DNA of 64,000 nucleotides, taken from Apodospora peruviana. Lineage: Eukaryota; Ascomycota; Sordariomycetes; Sordariales; Lasiosphaeriaceae. A model generated the notes under the pieces. That model was not told the DNA's origin and searched no databases. It worked only from the letters and a program-made list of their open reading frames with translations. Shown piece by piece: positions 22,191 to 33,011 of the stretch (the stretch's first letter is position 1; each line of letters begins with the position of its first letter). Made by a program: the position numbers and the translations under genes. The stretch covers positions 5,704,001-5,768,000 of the forward strand of contig JAUEDM010000002.1 of the NCBI GenBank assembly GCA_033439685.1. The letters run 5' to 3'.

Positions 22191-22545
22191 CCGGAGATTG
22201 GCAACGGCTTTGCTTGGCCGCTTCTGGGTGTAGGTGTTGAACTTGTTCTGCCGTGTGAAAAACGCTGCGTTGGAGAGAGTGGCTGGCAGGTCTTCCAGAA
22301 CGTATTGGCCGTATCGATCCGTCAGGTGGTAAATACCTGAATTGTTGGATTTGCGCACACAGTTGTTGCCGGGGCTGGTGTCCCACCAAAGGCCTCGTTT
22401 TCGCAATTGGCGTAGTGATACGAGGTTGCAAGCAAAGCCAGGGCAGACTGGGCAGTAGGCCACCTTCCGAAGCCGAAGAAATTGTTGCTTCTGTTGTTTT
22501 TGTGGCCACCGTCGTTGCTGTGGCCCCTGGATCTGAATATCCACA
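22190..22545 (-). mobile_element. Ty1/copia retrotransposon fragment (gag-pre-integrase)
   Basis: The minus strand encodes FACNLVSLRQLRKRGLWWD, then YGQYVLEDLP and RPSKAVANLRHLRPGHPGPQ. These match the region of copia polyproteins between protease and integrase, including the HLRLGHPGP-like pre-integrase signature. No integrase or reverse transcriptase follows; the frame runs straight into HET coding sequence. No LTRs are visible. A truncated insertion or recombination product at the HET gene's 5' end. Confidence 0.7.
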
Positions 22546-22849
22546 TCCCCGTATCCTTGAATTTGGACTGGCTGTTCACCTGCCCAGAGGAAGTCGCCCG
22601 GGAGGGCTTTCTTGTAGTTGTTAAATCTGCTTTTCTGGTTAAAAACGTGAATCGTGGTCCCAGAATCAAGGATGGCAGAGTTCTTTAGGGGGTACTCAGC
22701 TGTGTGGAGTGCTGCTCTTATAATAAGAAAGCTTCCAGGGCAATGGCCAACGTTGCGGCCTAGTCACTTTGACTTTGTTTGCAGCCTTTCCACTTCTTGT
22801 TGAAGTTTTGGATCTAGTAGGGCCTCTTTCGCCCTCACCCGAACATGCT

Positions 22850-23345
22850 CCCTTTCGACAAAAGCCGTCAGGGGCTAGTTCGGGGAATACATACCAGCAT
22901 TTTTGCAGATGGTGGAACTGGCCGCAGCAGGGGTATGTGGTATTGGCTGTGCCGGGTGCCTTCTTTGGCCCGTTCTTCGGTCTTTTGCCCGCGGAGGGCC
23001 CTTCCTAGGCGCCGATGTGGTGCAGCAGTTCCACAATGCATGTAGGATCGCTATCGGCGAAGATACCCCGATCGTCTTTACCCATAACGACCTTTGCCCG
23101 CCCAACATACTGTTATAGCGTGGCCCTAAGCCCAAGGTCGTGGGGATTATTGATTGGGGCCAGTCCGGATGGTATCCTTCGTATTGGGAATCCTGCAAGG
23201 CACGACGAGTAGGTATGATGGACGAGAACTTCGATTCGACCCTCCAAGAGGAATGGGAAGAGAGATATCTGCCGGATGTTATCGATAGAGAGGACGATGA
23301 GAGGTTTTTTCACCAGTGGCTGTGGTTCATGCAGTCTATCATTTG
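22850..23345 (+). pseudogene. APH-fold kinase (aminoglycoside phosphotransferase-like) relic
   Basis: The conserved catalytic block is FTHNDLCPPNILL (Brenner-type H-x-D-x4-N), followed after an in-frame TAG (23117-23119) by KVVGIIDWGQSGWYPSYWE, the Asp-containing metal-binding segment. The end FFHQWLWFMQSII then stop looks genuine. The N-lobe is unrecognisable. Fungal APH-like kinases are numerous and mostly uncharacterised. The stop between the two catalytic motifs and the missing N-terminus argue for a pseudogene. Confidence 0.7.
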
Positions 23346-23694
23346 AGGCTGTCCGGTCAGGCCATCATGGGGACCTGCGAGCGGGCACCGCTTTATATAC
23401 AGCTAAATACTCCTTATTGAAACGAAGCTGCAATACATGTGGAGGTAGATTTGGACTTGTTCAATACATGACAAATTTATCTGCGTAGCTTTCTATTATA
23501 ACGTTTTGTGACAGAAGTTCCCAGGCCTCTCATTCGCCAGAAGACCTTATCCGTTAATGAATTAAAATGCAGAGTAGCCATTGGCCGATGAAAGAATTGC
23601 CACAATTTCAAATCGGTTATGGTTTCGCATCGGAAAGGAGTGGCTTGAGCCGGCACACAACAGTACGTGGCACGACTCATCGCATCATCCACTG
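23346..23694. other. Intergenic
   Basis: No gene seen. It lies between the APH relic and the short-repeat array. Confidence 0.35.
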
Positions 23695-24195
23695 ATCACG
23701 TCAGTCGACCAGCCAGTCAATAAGCCAGTAAACACAACAAAGCCCTAAATTCAACAAGCCCTGGACAAACCAGCTGTCAAGCCAATCGTGAAGCCAGCCA
23801 GTCGATATGTCAGCCAGCAAAAAGCCGTTATCAAGCCAGTCAACAAAGCAATCCTCAAGTCAGTCGTCAAGGTAGTCAGTCATTAAGACAGCAAGTCGAT
23901 ATATTCACTTTAATAAGCCAGCCAGTTCGACAAGCCAGCGGTCAACCCAGTCAGACGGTATATCACGTAACAAGCCAGTCGGTCAACCAGTCGATTAACT
24001 AGCCACTACTACCAGTAAACCAGCCAGCCAGTCGTTAAAACAGTCGTTGAACCAGTTGACAAGCCGGTTATCAAGCCAGCTAGCCGACAAGCATACCAAT
24101 AAGCGAGCCAGTTGACAAGTCAGTCAGCAACTTAAACCAGCCAGTCAGAAGCCAGTCAAGAAACCAGGGAAAAGGTCAGTGAAACAGTCAATGAA
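23695..24195. repeat. Degenerate AAGCCAGTCA-type repeat array
   Basis: About 500 bases are dominated by variants of aagccagtca / agccagccagtc, such as gaccagccagtcaataagccagt and aagccagtcaacaaagc, with irregular spacing of about 8-16 bases. A strong strand bias of C and A over G and T persists throughout. No long frame is maintained, so it is not a coding repeat now. Position: between the APH and AAA relics. Confidence 0.8.
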
Positions 24196-25866
24196 AAATC
24201 AAAGTACATGTCGTCCATTAACCTTCTCCCTCGCCAACCTCCCGATCGCTTCCTCAGAAACAAGATCCGGCTGATACCCCCCACCACCCTTCTGCGTCGC
24301 CTCCCTATACCTCGGAATAAACATACTCCAGATATGTCTACGTGCCTTCTCATCCAGCTCGGGGCACGGAATCGACACATGCACCCTGGATTTAAACGCC
24401 GTATCGATCTGTCCGGTTCTGTTGGTTGTCATGATCAAGATACCCTGGTCATACTCCAACTGTCTCAACAAGATACTGACGAGCGCGCGTTTCTCGTCAT
24501 GTCCTTGGGCTGGCGCTGCTCGAGAAACACGTCAGCCTCGTCTAACAGTAAAACAGCGTTCCACCGGTGGGACTGCTCCAAGATCTTGCCGAGCTTCTCG
24601 TCGACCGAGTCGGGGACGACGCCCAAGTCGCCGGCCGAGACACTGTACAGTGGTCGTCTGGTAATCTCGGCGACCGCCTCAGCCGTTAAAGTCCGTTAAA
24701 GTCTTGCCGGACGGACCCTGGTGGGCCGCTGAACAGACACGCGATGCCTTTTCCTTTGCCCGCGATGATGTCGTCGAACTCGTCGTCTTCGGAGGAGTGC
24801 TGCTTTACCATGCTGTGGAAGAACTGTTTCGTGCGGGGCTCCATGACGAGGTCGCCGAACGCTAGGCTGTTCCATTTTACGGGTGTCAGGTGGGAGAAGG
24901 GGAAGCCGCCTTTCACTTATTGTCAGCGCGATGAGGTCATAGCTGATGAGTTTCTTTGAGAGAAAAAGGCACGTACCCCATTCTTGTTATTGAAAGCAGA
25001 AAACCAAGAGCAATAGGCGGACAGATGATGAGCTGCTCCTCCGTCAGACTGTCAGCCTCAAGCTTCATGTGCACGGTCGGAATAACGCAATATTCGGGTT
25101 CGATGCCCTTAATCCCTTGGGGTCGATGATGATTCTGCCATGAGAGTGGAACTTGTACTGCCTTGGGAAATGCCTCGCATCGCGCTTCTCGAACATTGCC
25201 GGCCCATTCGTTTTCATCACGACAGGCTTGTCGAGGACAGCGAACTGGCGGCCCCTGCGCAGGGCGTCTGACCGAATTCTTGCGGAGTCCGGGTGGTATT
25301 TCAGGGGGGAATTGTCGAGATCCTTGATCTTGCGGGTTCCGACGAACTCGTCGATGAACATGAGAAAAAGCTCGTACGCTAAGCCGAACTTGGCGCCGTC
25401 GTTGGCTACGATGTGGCAGTCGACTTTCCAGTAGCGGGACTTGTCTGGGATGGTCAAGATCCGCATTGACCGGAATTTGAGAACCTGGTCCTCCTCGACG
25501 TACTCGTGGTGCCGGTATACGAGCGTGTTTGTAGTAAAGATGGCTCAGAGGAGCTCCAACCCCCCTGGAAAAAGAATTTGCTCTTGAGAAGTTCTCCTTT
25601 TCTGTGGGGCAAATAGTTACCGGGACTTGCCAGTTCTCTATTGGGAGACAACACTTGCCTTCATCATATACACACCCCTCTTGGCAGTCCATGCCGACCG
25701 CAAAGGGGTTTCTTGGCGCGTATGTGTCTAATTTGAGGGGAATCATCCATAACAGAGGTGGTGCGGTCAACACGAATCCACTGAAACTGTCCGCGGGGAT
25801 CATATGGTACAATCCATCAAAACACGACAGCTTCGCAGCGAGTAGTAGCGAAGCAGAGTGGAACAC
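24190..25866 (-). pseudogene. AAA ATPase pseudogene (DUF7025-AAA type)
   Basis: The upstream domain has YHPDSARIRSDALRRGRQF, and IPTVHMKLEADSLTEEQLI, ICPPIALGF precede the AAA core. The core shows LFSGPPGS (Walker A start), LLLDEADVFLEQR (Walker B), IMTTNRTGQID (sensor 1) and FKSRVHVSIPCPEL, as in fungal DUF7025-AAA proteins distantly related to BCS1. The Walker A is broken by two direct duplications: ggac at 24709-24716 and a 10-mer at 24684-24703. They add 14 bases and shift the frame in the middle of the Lys-Thr motif. Another frame change lies before the intron near 24920-24975. Non-functional as it stands. Confidence 0.75.
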
Positions 25867-26005
25867 TGTACAAGAACTGTTGCCAGAAGGCAGTCTTCAG
25901 ACCCTTGCCGTTCTTGCGAAACTGGAGATCAAAGATTGATATTAACTCCGACCAGCATGAGCATGGGGCAGTGATATTTGGCCGAACCAAGTCATCCAGG
26001 TTCAC

Positions 26006-26399
26006 ATGGCCCGGCCCGACCCTCTAGATGACCCTGTCGTCATCGATCCAGCCCCTACCGCCCGAAGCATAGAGAACACTCCGATGCAAACATTGAAATT
26101 TCCCAACGATAGCAGGTCTGCCGACAGCCCCAGGGCTACTGGATGCTCGACGGGAATCTAGCACGCAGGTTTTGATAATCCATTCATTGTCTATAATCTA
26201 CTCGCACTAGTAGCTCTTTGGTGGAAATCCCGTTATAATAGCGACGTACCCTGTCTGAGGAGACTTGCCACGATCTCTGATCTCCCACTGGTATACTCTA
26301 GGTGTACTGCCGCATAATTAGTCTGCTCTCTACCCGGGTGCAAGTTGCAACATTTCGAGTCCTAATGAAAATTACCACAATTAAAAATTTCCCAAGTCA
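26006..26399. other. Intergenic
   Basis: No gene or notable repeat is visible. AT content rises towards the DUF3435-like fragment. Confidence 0.35.
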
Positions 26400-27083
26400 C
26401 TAATTACGAGCTCTCTCTTTAAATATATCATAGAAATGCTTCTCTGCCAGGTGATTTTTAAAAGCCCCGACCCCGACATACGTATTAGCCCGAATCGCAA
26501 TATCCGTCTCGGATAAAACCAAGCCTCTTCAATCACAATGGCCTCCTTTTTACAATCCAACTCGGGACAACATATTAGGCTGTCTTTGTTATATCTCCGT
26601 AGATGAAGTTTCAGATGGTCCCTAGTTCTGTAAACGGAATAGAATGTAGTGGAGTCCCCATGATCCCAATAGCAAAATAAAACATTGGTTTCGGGCGCAT
26701 GCCTTTCGAGGTTGAGGAGCTGTCTTAGTTGGTCTTGGTCGGGGTGGCTCTCTCGTCCGTCCCAGGCGAGTGAGTGTGTCGGTCATATATAATCGGTATC
26801 GTAATTTTGTTTCTTCGTCCAGATTCTCGGCGTCCGCACAAATGAGCTCCGCGAGCATCTTTCGCTCTTCGAGTCGATGGCTGGGCTGTTGGTCGAAAGT
26901 ATTGTTCAGTGCATCGAGATAAGCACTCTGCTCGTTTCGGATCTGTTTGTTGATCTCAATGGTGTTAATCTCATTGAAGAACTTCTGCCGCGTATTTTTC
27001 TTCGCCACTTTGCGAATTAACACGTTTATCGATTTGACCTTAGCCGCAACATCCTGCGTACATTCTGTAATTACGAAACCCAT
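26400..27083 (-). pseudogene. C-terminal fragment of a DUF3435/C2H2 protein
   Basis: The frame from 27083 shows FFNEINTIEINKQI, EERKMLAELIC and EETKLRYRLYMTDTLTRL. These resemble the segment after the recombinase-like domain in fungal DUF3435 (FluG-domain-type) proteins. Downstream, in shifted frames, come TRDHLKLHLRRY, CCPELDCKKE and AFKNHLAEKHF, forming the C2H2-like tail typical of that group, ending at about 26400. DUF3435 includes tyrosine-recombinase captains of Starship elements, but the recombinase domain itself is absent here. Assignment is from remembered family patterns and needs a profile search. Confidence 0.5.
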
Positions 27084-27664
27084 AGAGGTTCATGTCCGTG
27101 ATTCGTGGCATGACCTTATGATAATCACCAGGAGGGGTTGTGATCTCTTCCCTCCATGACCTGCGCTGTTGGCTGGCAAGGAACTGCCATTACTGACTTT
27201 ATGTGTGTAACTATCATCAGAAGGCGCTGTGGTCTCTTCCTTTGTGGCCTGTTATTTTGGTCGCCAAGGAACTGCCGTTGGTGACTTTCTGTGCGTGATT
27301 ATCAGCGGATGCGAGAAAACCAAGCCTTATATCCCGTCAGCACGAGATCTCGGATGTGTTATTGGTCATTTTCATTGGGACCTCAAGCCCTTACACATCA
27401 GAGTGCCTTGGGGGGTAACGCATCGTCACTAGGAGATGGATGAGATCAAAATCAGAGCAGCAAAACACCGAATGCCGTAGTTGTCATTGGTGAGAAATCA
27501 TGGCACCATACCTTTGTCACCTTGGCGGTCGGTATATACGGGATCACCAGCACACACACTCTGCCTCGGCTCCTATGAGCTCTCCATAACCGACCTGATC
27601 GGGATACCAATGTTCACCAGGCACGAGACATTGGGATCCAGTCTGGGCTTCATCCATCTGAATA
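27084..27664. repeat. Intergenic with tandem copies of a dispersed repeat
   Basis: Two adjacent, diverged units of about 98 bases (about 27105-27200 and 27200-27295) share gatctcttcc, then tgacctg/ggcctgtt, ggcaaggaactgcc, tgactttctgtg and tgattatca-like sequence. They match the copies at 1.67 and 1.87 kb and, partly, 12.5 kb. No gene is seen in the remainder. Confidence 0.6.
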
Positions 27665-29508
27665 TTAGTAGGTCGCTTCAGACCGTGCCACCATCTTCTG
27701 AAGCGCCTCCAAATCACCCACCACCGACGTAAACACGGCTCTTTGTAGCTTCTCGTCCTCCAAGTCGTCCGAGTCCTGCCCAAAGTTGCACTCGATCAGT
27801 CTCCTGGCGGCGTTGCGGTATTTCTTGCCGAGGTACGACAGCCTCGCCGTCTTGCGGCGGACCTGTACGTGGTCTGACCATGACACGCTGCCGTCCCAGA
27901 GGCCGATCTGGAGCAGGGCCACGCCGAGGCTGTACAGGGTTAGGTTGCGAATTCCGTGGTTTTCCTCCGCCCATTTCGCTATCTCGTCGTCTTCGGGTGG
28001 TGTAGGTGGAGATGCGTTAGGTTGGTTATGATGATAGTCCACTGGCGTGCTGATGTGGAGTGTGTCCAGAGAAGAAGCTAGATCGTCCTCATTGTTGCTC
28101 GTTGTGTTGGCCGGTGACTGCGGTGAGAAGAAAGAGACCAGGTCCAGGACGCACCCCGTGCTGCGCCACCACGGCGTGGAGTGGAATTTCAGCACTGCTT
28201 GCACGAGGTTCAACGCGATTGTGATTCGATCCGAGTCTGAGACCGCCGTGTACAAGGGGAAGTCCAGGGCCCAGCTGAGTGGTTGCTGATGGCATTTAAA
28301 TCTTGCGTCATGTTCGAGAGCCTTTAGTACTATCCGCACGTTGTCTTTGGGGAGATCGACGTAGCCCAAAGGCAGGTTAATGGCGTCGCCATTAGCTCTG
28401 TTGTTTCTGTCCAAGTGGCCACAACAGTTGCCTGCAGTGGTAACGAGGTTCTCGCCGTCAATCTCGTCAGGCTCGTCGTCACCGGGGAAGTATGGTGGCG
28501 TATCTGATGTGTTTCCAGGCTGGGCAAATGTGATGCCTGGAAGCAAATTCGGGGGTATAGTGACGGCTGGCTGGTTCTCGAATTGCTTTGGCTGCTTGCA
28601 TGTCGCTCGAAGAGGCATAATCCCTCCGCTGTATCAATATTAGCGACCCAAGTGCCTCGTCCCTCAAACGTTTCAAAAACACCCACCTTCTGAAGTCATA
28701 GCTGGCAGGTGTCTCGTAGCCAAATAGGAACTCAACTGAGCTGTCGCCATGTCGGCCGGATCTCAGGAGCAGCTGGGCAGTATGCCTGGCATGGGAGGTA
28801 TCTAAGCAAGCCCATTGGTGGTGTAGCATGCTGTAAAGAGTCGAGGACACCCGCCGCAGGTCGTGATAATTGGCTGGGAAAGACCGGTTGACAACTGTGT
28901 TCTGATGGGATATCACGATATTGACCTCCTCTGCCATTTTCCGCAGCCGTCTGATCTCCTCATTTCACTCTTTGAGGGTCGCGATTGACTCGTCGTAACC
29001 CTGCTTCTTGAAGACCATGCGGAACGCATCTTTGGCGGTCTTCGACAAAGATGACTACATGCATTTGGTACGTCAGCGGTCGTGAAGACGAGCGATGCCT
29101 TGGCCACTCAGCTGTACTTACCGGGCTGGTAGGCGCGGCAAAAAGGGCGAGTTTTGAACGAAGATCGCTGGTGGTCTCTTGAATTTCTTCGACCGCTTCT
29201 TTGAAGAGGTCGTATCTGTCTCCGAGGTAAGCTCGGAGCTTGGTCTCGAGATCCCAGCTTTTCCATTGAGCGTCCATCCCCGCGCTCAACATGGCAGCAG
29301 CTGTTAGCCCATCTGTGGTCTTTAGCAAGAGGAGGTGCAGCTCATGCCGAAAGCAGTCATTTTGAATCCTCAGTCGCCTTCGGATGTGTTTTACTTCCTT
29401 GCAGTGGTTCCTGAACGTCCTTAGCTTAGAGATGAGGATTGAAAGGCCCTGGATGGCCGAAAAGCAGAGCGGAGCAATACTCAAAGTGAGAGCGACTGGA
29501 TCAGTCAT
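27665..29508 (-). CDS. DUF7580-like fungal protein, 572 codons with internal TGA
   Basis: Three exons, 29508-29122, 29054-28687 and 28628-27665, with clean GT-AG introns. The N-terminus (ALTLSIAPLCFSAIQGL) and the following helical region match the opening of DUF7580-type proteins, many of which surround fungal NLR and prion-inhibition (HeLo-like) genes. The C-terminus has NLTLYSLGVALLQIGLW, a degenerate kinase-like segment usual in the family. An in-frame TGA (28967-28965) falls in TLKE-stop-NEEIRRL, where relatives appear to have Trp. Translation would end at about 180 residues unless read through or miscalled. Divergent from the C2H2-like gene at 30147. Function unknown; possible role in self/non-self response (inference). 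Confidence 0.65.
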
Positions 29509-30146
29509 GCTTAGTCTGTCTTAGCTGTGCTGTTTCAGGAGGTCCTGGAAGGTGGAAGTCAAATATCCTGTGACGGTGGTGAAGGCGGTGAGGTGGGAAG
29601 GCCCAAGGAGTTGTTGAGACACCAGAGGTCGACGAAGACCTCCAGCGTTCTCCCCTCATCCACGGCCAAATACCTGCCCGATAGTTCCAATGAATTTGCT
29701 AGGTTATGTTGTGGAACACGAGTGGCCTGTCTCAGGCGTGGTGCAAGGGAAACTATCCACCTGTACTGTGATGTGAGATACAAGGCAGAGAGAGACTGGA
29801 CCAGGCCCTTTATCCAAGGCAAATTAAATTCCTTCGAGATGTATTGCAGGTGTACTCTGTCAAAGGGCGGTGCCGTAAATGCACTTCGCCATCCAATATG
29901 TTGCCTACCCGCTCACAGACCATAATTGGTCCAAGATACTGCAGCTCTTATTACGGCCCTACATCCTGCATGGTCAGGTTGACTCGTTGGCTTTCCTCAG
30001 TCTCCACCCCGCTCCGGAGCCTTGTTTTAACAACGCAGACTTTCTGGGCTTTTTACCCAAGTCACACATCACCATCAAAAGGTACGCTCCAGCAACCCGC
30101 TACATTTCCATCATTACATTCTAGTTTTCACACGCAGTCTCCCGAC
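29509..30146. promoter_or_regulatory. Divergent intergenic region, DUF7580-like and C2H2-like genes
   Basis: About 640 bases separate the two starts. No gene or defined motif is recognised. Confidence 0.35.
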
Positions 30147-32195
30147 ATGGACGTCGGGGGAGTCGGAGAAGTCTTCGATAGAGAGCTGGACCGATGGTTG
30201 GATAATGTCATTCTACATCAACCCAAACGCGATGACAACCCTACCAGTATTTGTCGACTTTATAAAGCCATCAAGCTGCTGTACAAAACAATACAGGATA
30301 CCGCGACACTGCTAGATTTAGCCCTATCGAAACCGCAGCATCAACAATTGCGAAGCCAGTTTACCTCTCTGTCGGTGTGGGGAGATGACTACGAAGTCTT
30401 GAATGGGAAGCTTGACAGTCAACTCAACGTCTGTACAGATCTACGCTGTTTCACTCTCGGGGTGCTCGTACGTTTGCATGCGAGTTTAGAAAAATGTATG
30501 TTCGTTCCAGCCTTTGTCTTCAAGCAAAGTCGGAAGTGACTTACAGTTCGGCAGTCATTGAACATGCCGGCGTGTTGCAAGACCTTGAGGTCATACATCT
30601 GTTCTCCGAGGTCGAGGTCGAAAATGTACGTCTCAGTTTACTGGATAACCCGGATGACGACAGCGACAACGAGAGCGACGCGGGCTGCGATGAAGGAGAA
30701 GCGACTCTTGACGATTGCTTGGACGACCTTCAACACCACATCGACTGTCTATTTGACCTTGGTCCAAGACTGGACGAACCCATTCCCGACATTGCCCTTG
30801 GAGGCGAGGTCGGTGACAAGAGAACTCTAGTGCCTCACGTTACTGCCACAGGCCATACCCCGGAGCAGTCAAGCCGACAGCGGAAAGGCAAAAACACTGG
30901 AAAGCGGTCGTGGAAACAAAAAGCAGGTACTGAGAACACCAGCACTGACAGAGCACAGTCGCAAAAACGCTCCAAGACCGGCTCCACTGCTGAGAAGAAA
31001 TTTGCTTGTCCGTTTTACAACAACTGCCCAGAGAAGAACAAAGATGTGCGCACATCTTGCGGTCCAGGATGGACCACCACTCATAGATTGCGGTAAGCTT
31101 CATCCCTTTTGTTCTAAACCCACGATCAAATACTGATCCATTATTTACTTCTCAGTGAACATGTGTATCGTCGTCACGTCAGGCAGCCTAGTTGTCCTCG
31201 CTGCCTGGAGCAGTTCGACGGAAAGGAAGCATTGGACGTCCACAAACGAGCACCCAGTCCTTGCAAGCTTCGAGTTCATGAAGGTGATGATGGCGACTTT
31301 TCCTGCACTATCGACGAGAACCAGGAAAAGCAGCTACGCAAAAGATACAAAGGCAGTGAAGAAGACCGCTGGACTGAAATGTACCGGATTATATTCCCTG
31401 ACGCTACTCATATTCCGTCTTCGTGTAAGTATCTCAGCATCCGATCTCTTCTGCCGCCCACGTGAACAGCCCGATCCAAAGAGGGCAAATGCCAACCATG
31501 CCAACCATGCCACAATGCTTACACCTACTTATAATTCAGACATGGAAACACCCGAGGAGATCAATAGTACAGTTAGGCAAAATGAAGCGGAAACACTGCA
31601 GGAAACGAAGAAGAGGATACAAGACGGCATTTCACGGATGTTGAGACCCATTATAGAACGAGAGGTTGATCTTATGATCGGCAAGATGAAGGAATCCATG
31701 CCGGCGAGGGTCGCCGAGTTGATCCACGAGGTCGGCTCAAAACAGCTATATCGTATGGGATATCTCAAGCACACCGGAGAAGGAAAAGATCGGGATGACA
31801 GAAATGACGACGACGAGGAGGGTGCAGCAACAGCAACAGAAACCCCAGCGACCGTCAGAGACGCTGTACTTAACACAGGTACCCTGGATCCGTTGGATTC
31901 GTCCAAATCTATCGCGGCGGACAAGGCATTTCAGCCGTCTGATCTCTTTGACGACCTTGAGAAGTTTGACGCCGACTCATTTCTTCAGGGGCTTGATTCT
32001 TTCGACCTTGAGGCTTTTCTTGGCACCACTGCTTCTAGTATCCGGAAAGAGGAACACCATGCTCCCCCTGAAGGGCTCGAGGTTGGTACTGACAGCCGCA
32101 GCGTTGCGGCCGACTCGGGGTATTGGACGATGCCAAGCTGCCGGGATGGAGATTCCGTGGCGGGGAGTAAGAAGGAACGATTCTCAAGCAAATAA
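30147..32195 (+). CDS. C2H2-like zinc-finger domain protein
   Basis: Four exons. The first runs from 30147 to about 30493. The second acceptor is uncertain (30520-30550) and its donor is 31093. Then come 31156-31424 and 31540-32195. The N-terminal part is helical (RELDRWLDNVI, SICRLYKAIKLLY). An acidic stretch follows, then a basic region leading to the Cys/His module FACPFYNNCPE, EHVYRRH, CPRCLEQFDGKEALDVHKR. Next is EDRWTEMYRIIFPDATHIPS, a combination common in uncharacterised fungal C2H2-type proteins. The C-terminus is rich in Asp/Glu (DLFDDLEKFDADSF), suggestive of an activation region. Inferred nuclear regulator; target unknown. Splice sites around 31093 and 31424 restore the family motif exactly. 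Confidence 0.7.
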
Positions 32196-32312
32196 GGTAG
32201 ATCCTTAGGTAGATTCATGGTTATAGGGGCTAAGTCCAGTTCACAATGACAGAATGAACGATATTGTTTGCCAGAGGTTCTTTGTAATGGCCATAGACTT
32301 TGTTCTGAATAA

Positions 32313-33011
32313 TTACATTCCGAACCAGCCCGCAAGAGTCCAACCCAAAACCAACGCCAGAACCATATCCATTGGAGAAATGAGGTGTCCATCCGCATCA
32401 GAAGTAGATGTTTGAGTGTCCACTGCACCAGTTGTAGCCGGCTGCCCCGGCGGAGATGTAATCACCAAAGGAGCTTTGATATAGTCTCACGTTAGTTCGG
32501 CCGGCATTAATTCAACTTGATCAACATTATTTCCCAATAACTCACAAGATGTACTACTACTCTCCGGCTTTGCCGTAGGAATGGTAACCCCATTCGTGAT
32601 CTGCGACGTCCCGTCCGCACAATAGCTGTTGTAGATATCGACCGCGCTGGTCGCCAGCGCCTCTGCCGTCGCGCCGGCGTCGGCACCGCCCGTGCTGCAT
32701 TTGAACACCACGTCGGTTGAGATAGCGGTGACGAACTCGCTGTAGCTGTCGGTGCACATACACGTGTATGAAGTCGAGTGTCTTTGGTCACCGCAACCTT
32801 TCCACATGAGCCTGACTCGAGTGTTGAGCGGGTACACGGCGCATGCCGGGAGTTGGGAGTAACCTGGGATGCGGTCGATAAAGACGAGCGTTGGCGTGAT
32901 GTTTGGGTCTATAGGGCGGACGGTGGTGTTGAGTGTACGAGCCGCGGTTGTTAAGGTGGTGAAGACGGCTAGGAGGTAAAAGAGGAGACAGGGAAGACGA
33001 GGGGGAGGCAT
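32313..33011 (-). CDS. Secreted Cys-rich, CFEM-like surface protein, 208 aa
   Basis: Two exons, 33011-32546 and 32473-32313, joined by a 72-nt GT-AG intron in frame. The start at 33011 gives a typical signal peptide (PPRLPCLLFYLLAVFTTLTTA). The ectodomain has six Cys in the pattern PAC, KGCGD, YTCMC, FKC and SYC, close to CFEM-like GPI-anchored or membrane proteins. A Ser/Thr/Pro-rich linker leads to a hydrophobic C-terminal tail (MVLALVLGWTLAGWF) with no basic residues after it, fitting a GPI signal. Possible cell-surface or effector role (inference). An upstream Met would place extra residues before the signal peptide and is less likely. Confidence 0.75.

Noticed and set aside
23695..24195. 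CRISPR-like array in the AAGCCAGTCA region
   Set aside because: No constant repeat length or unique spacers, and the genome is fungal.
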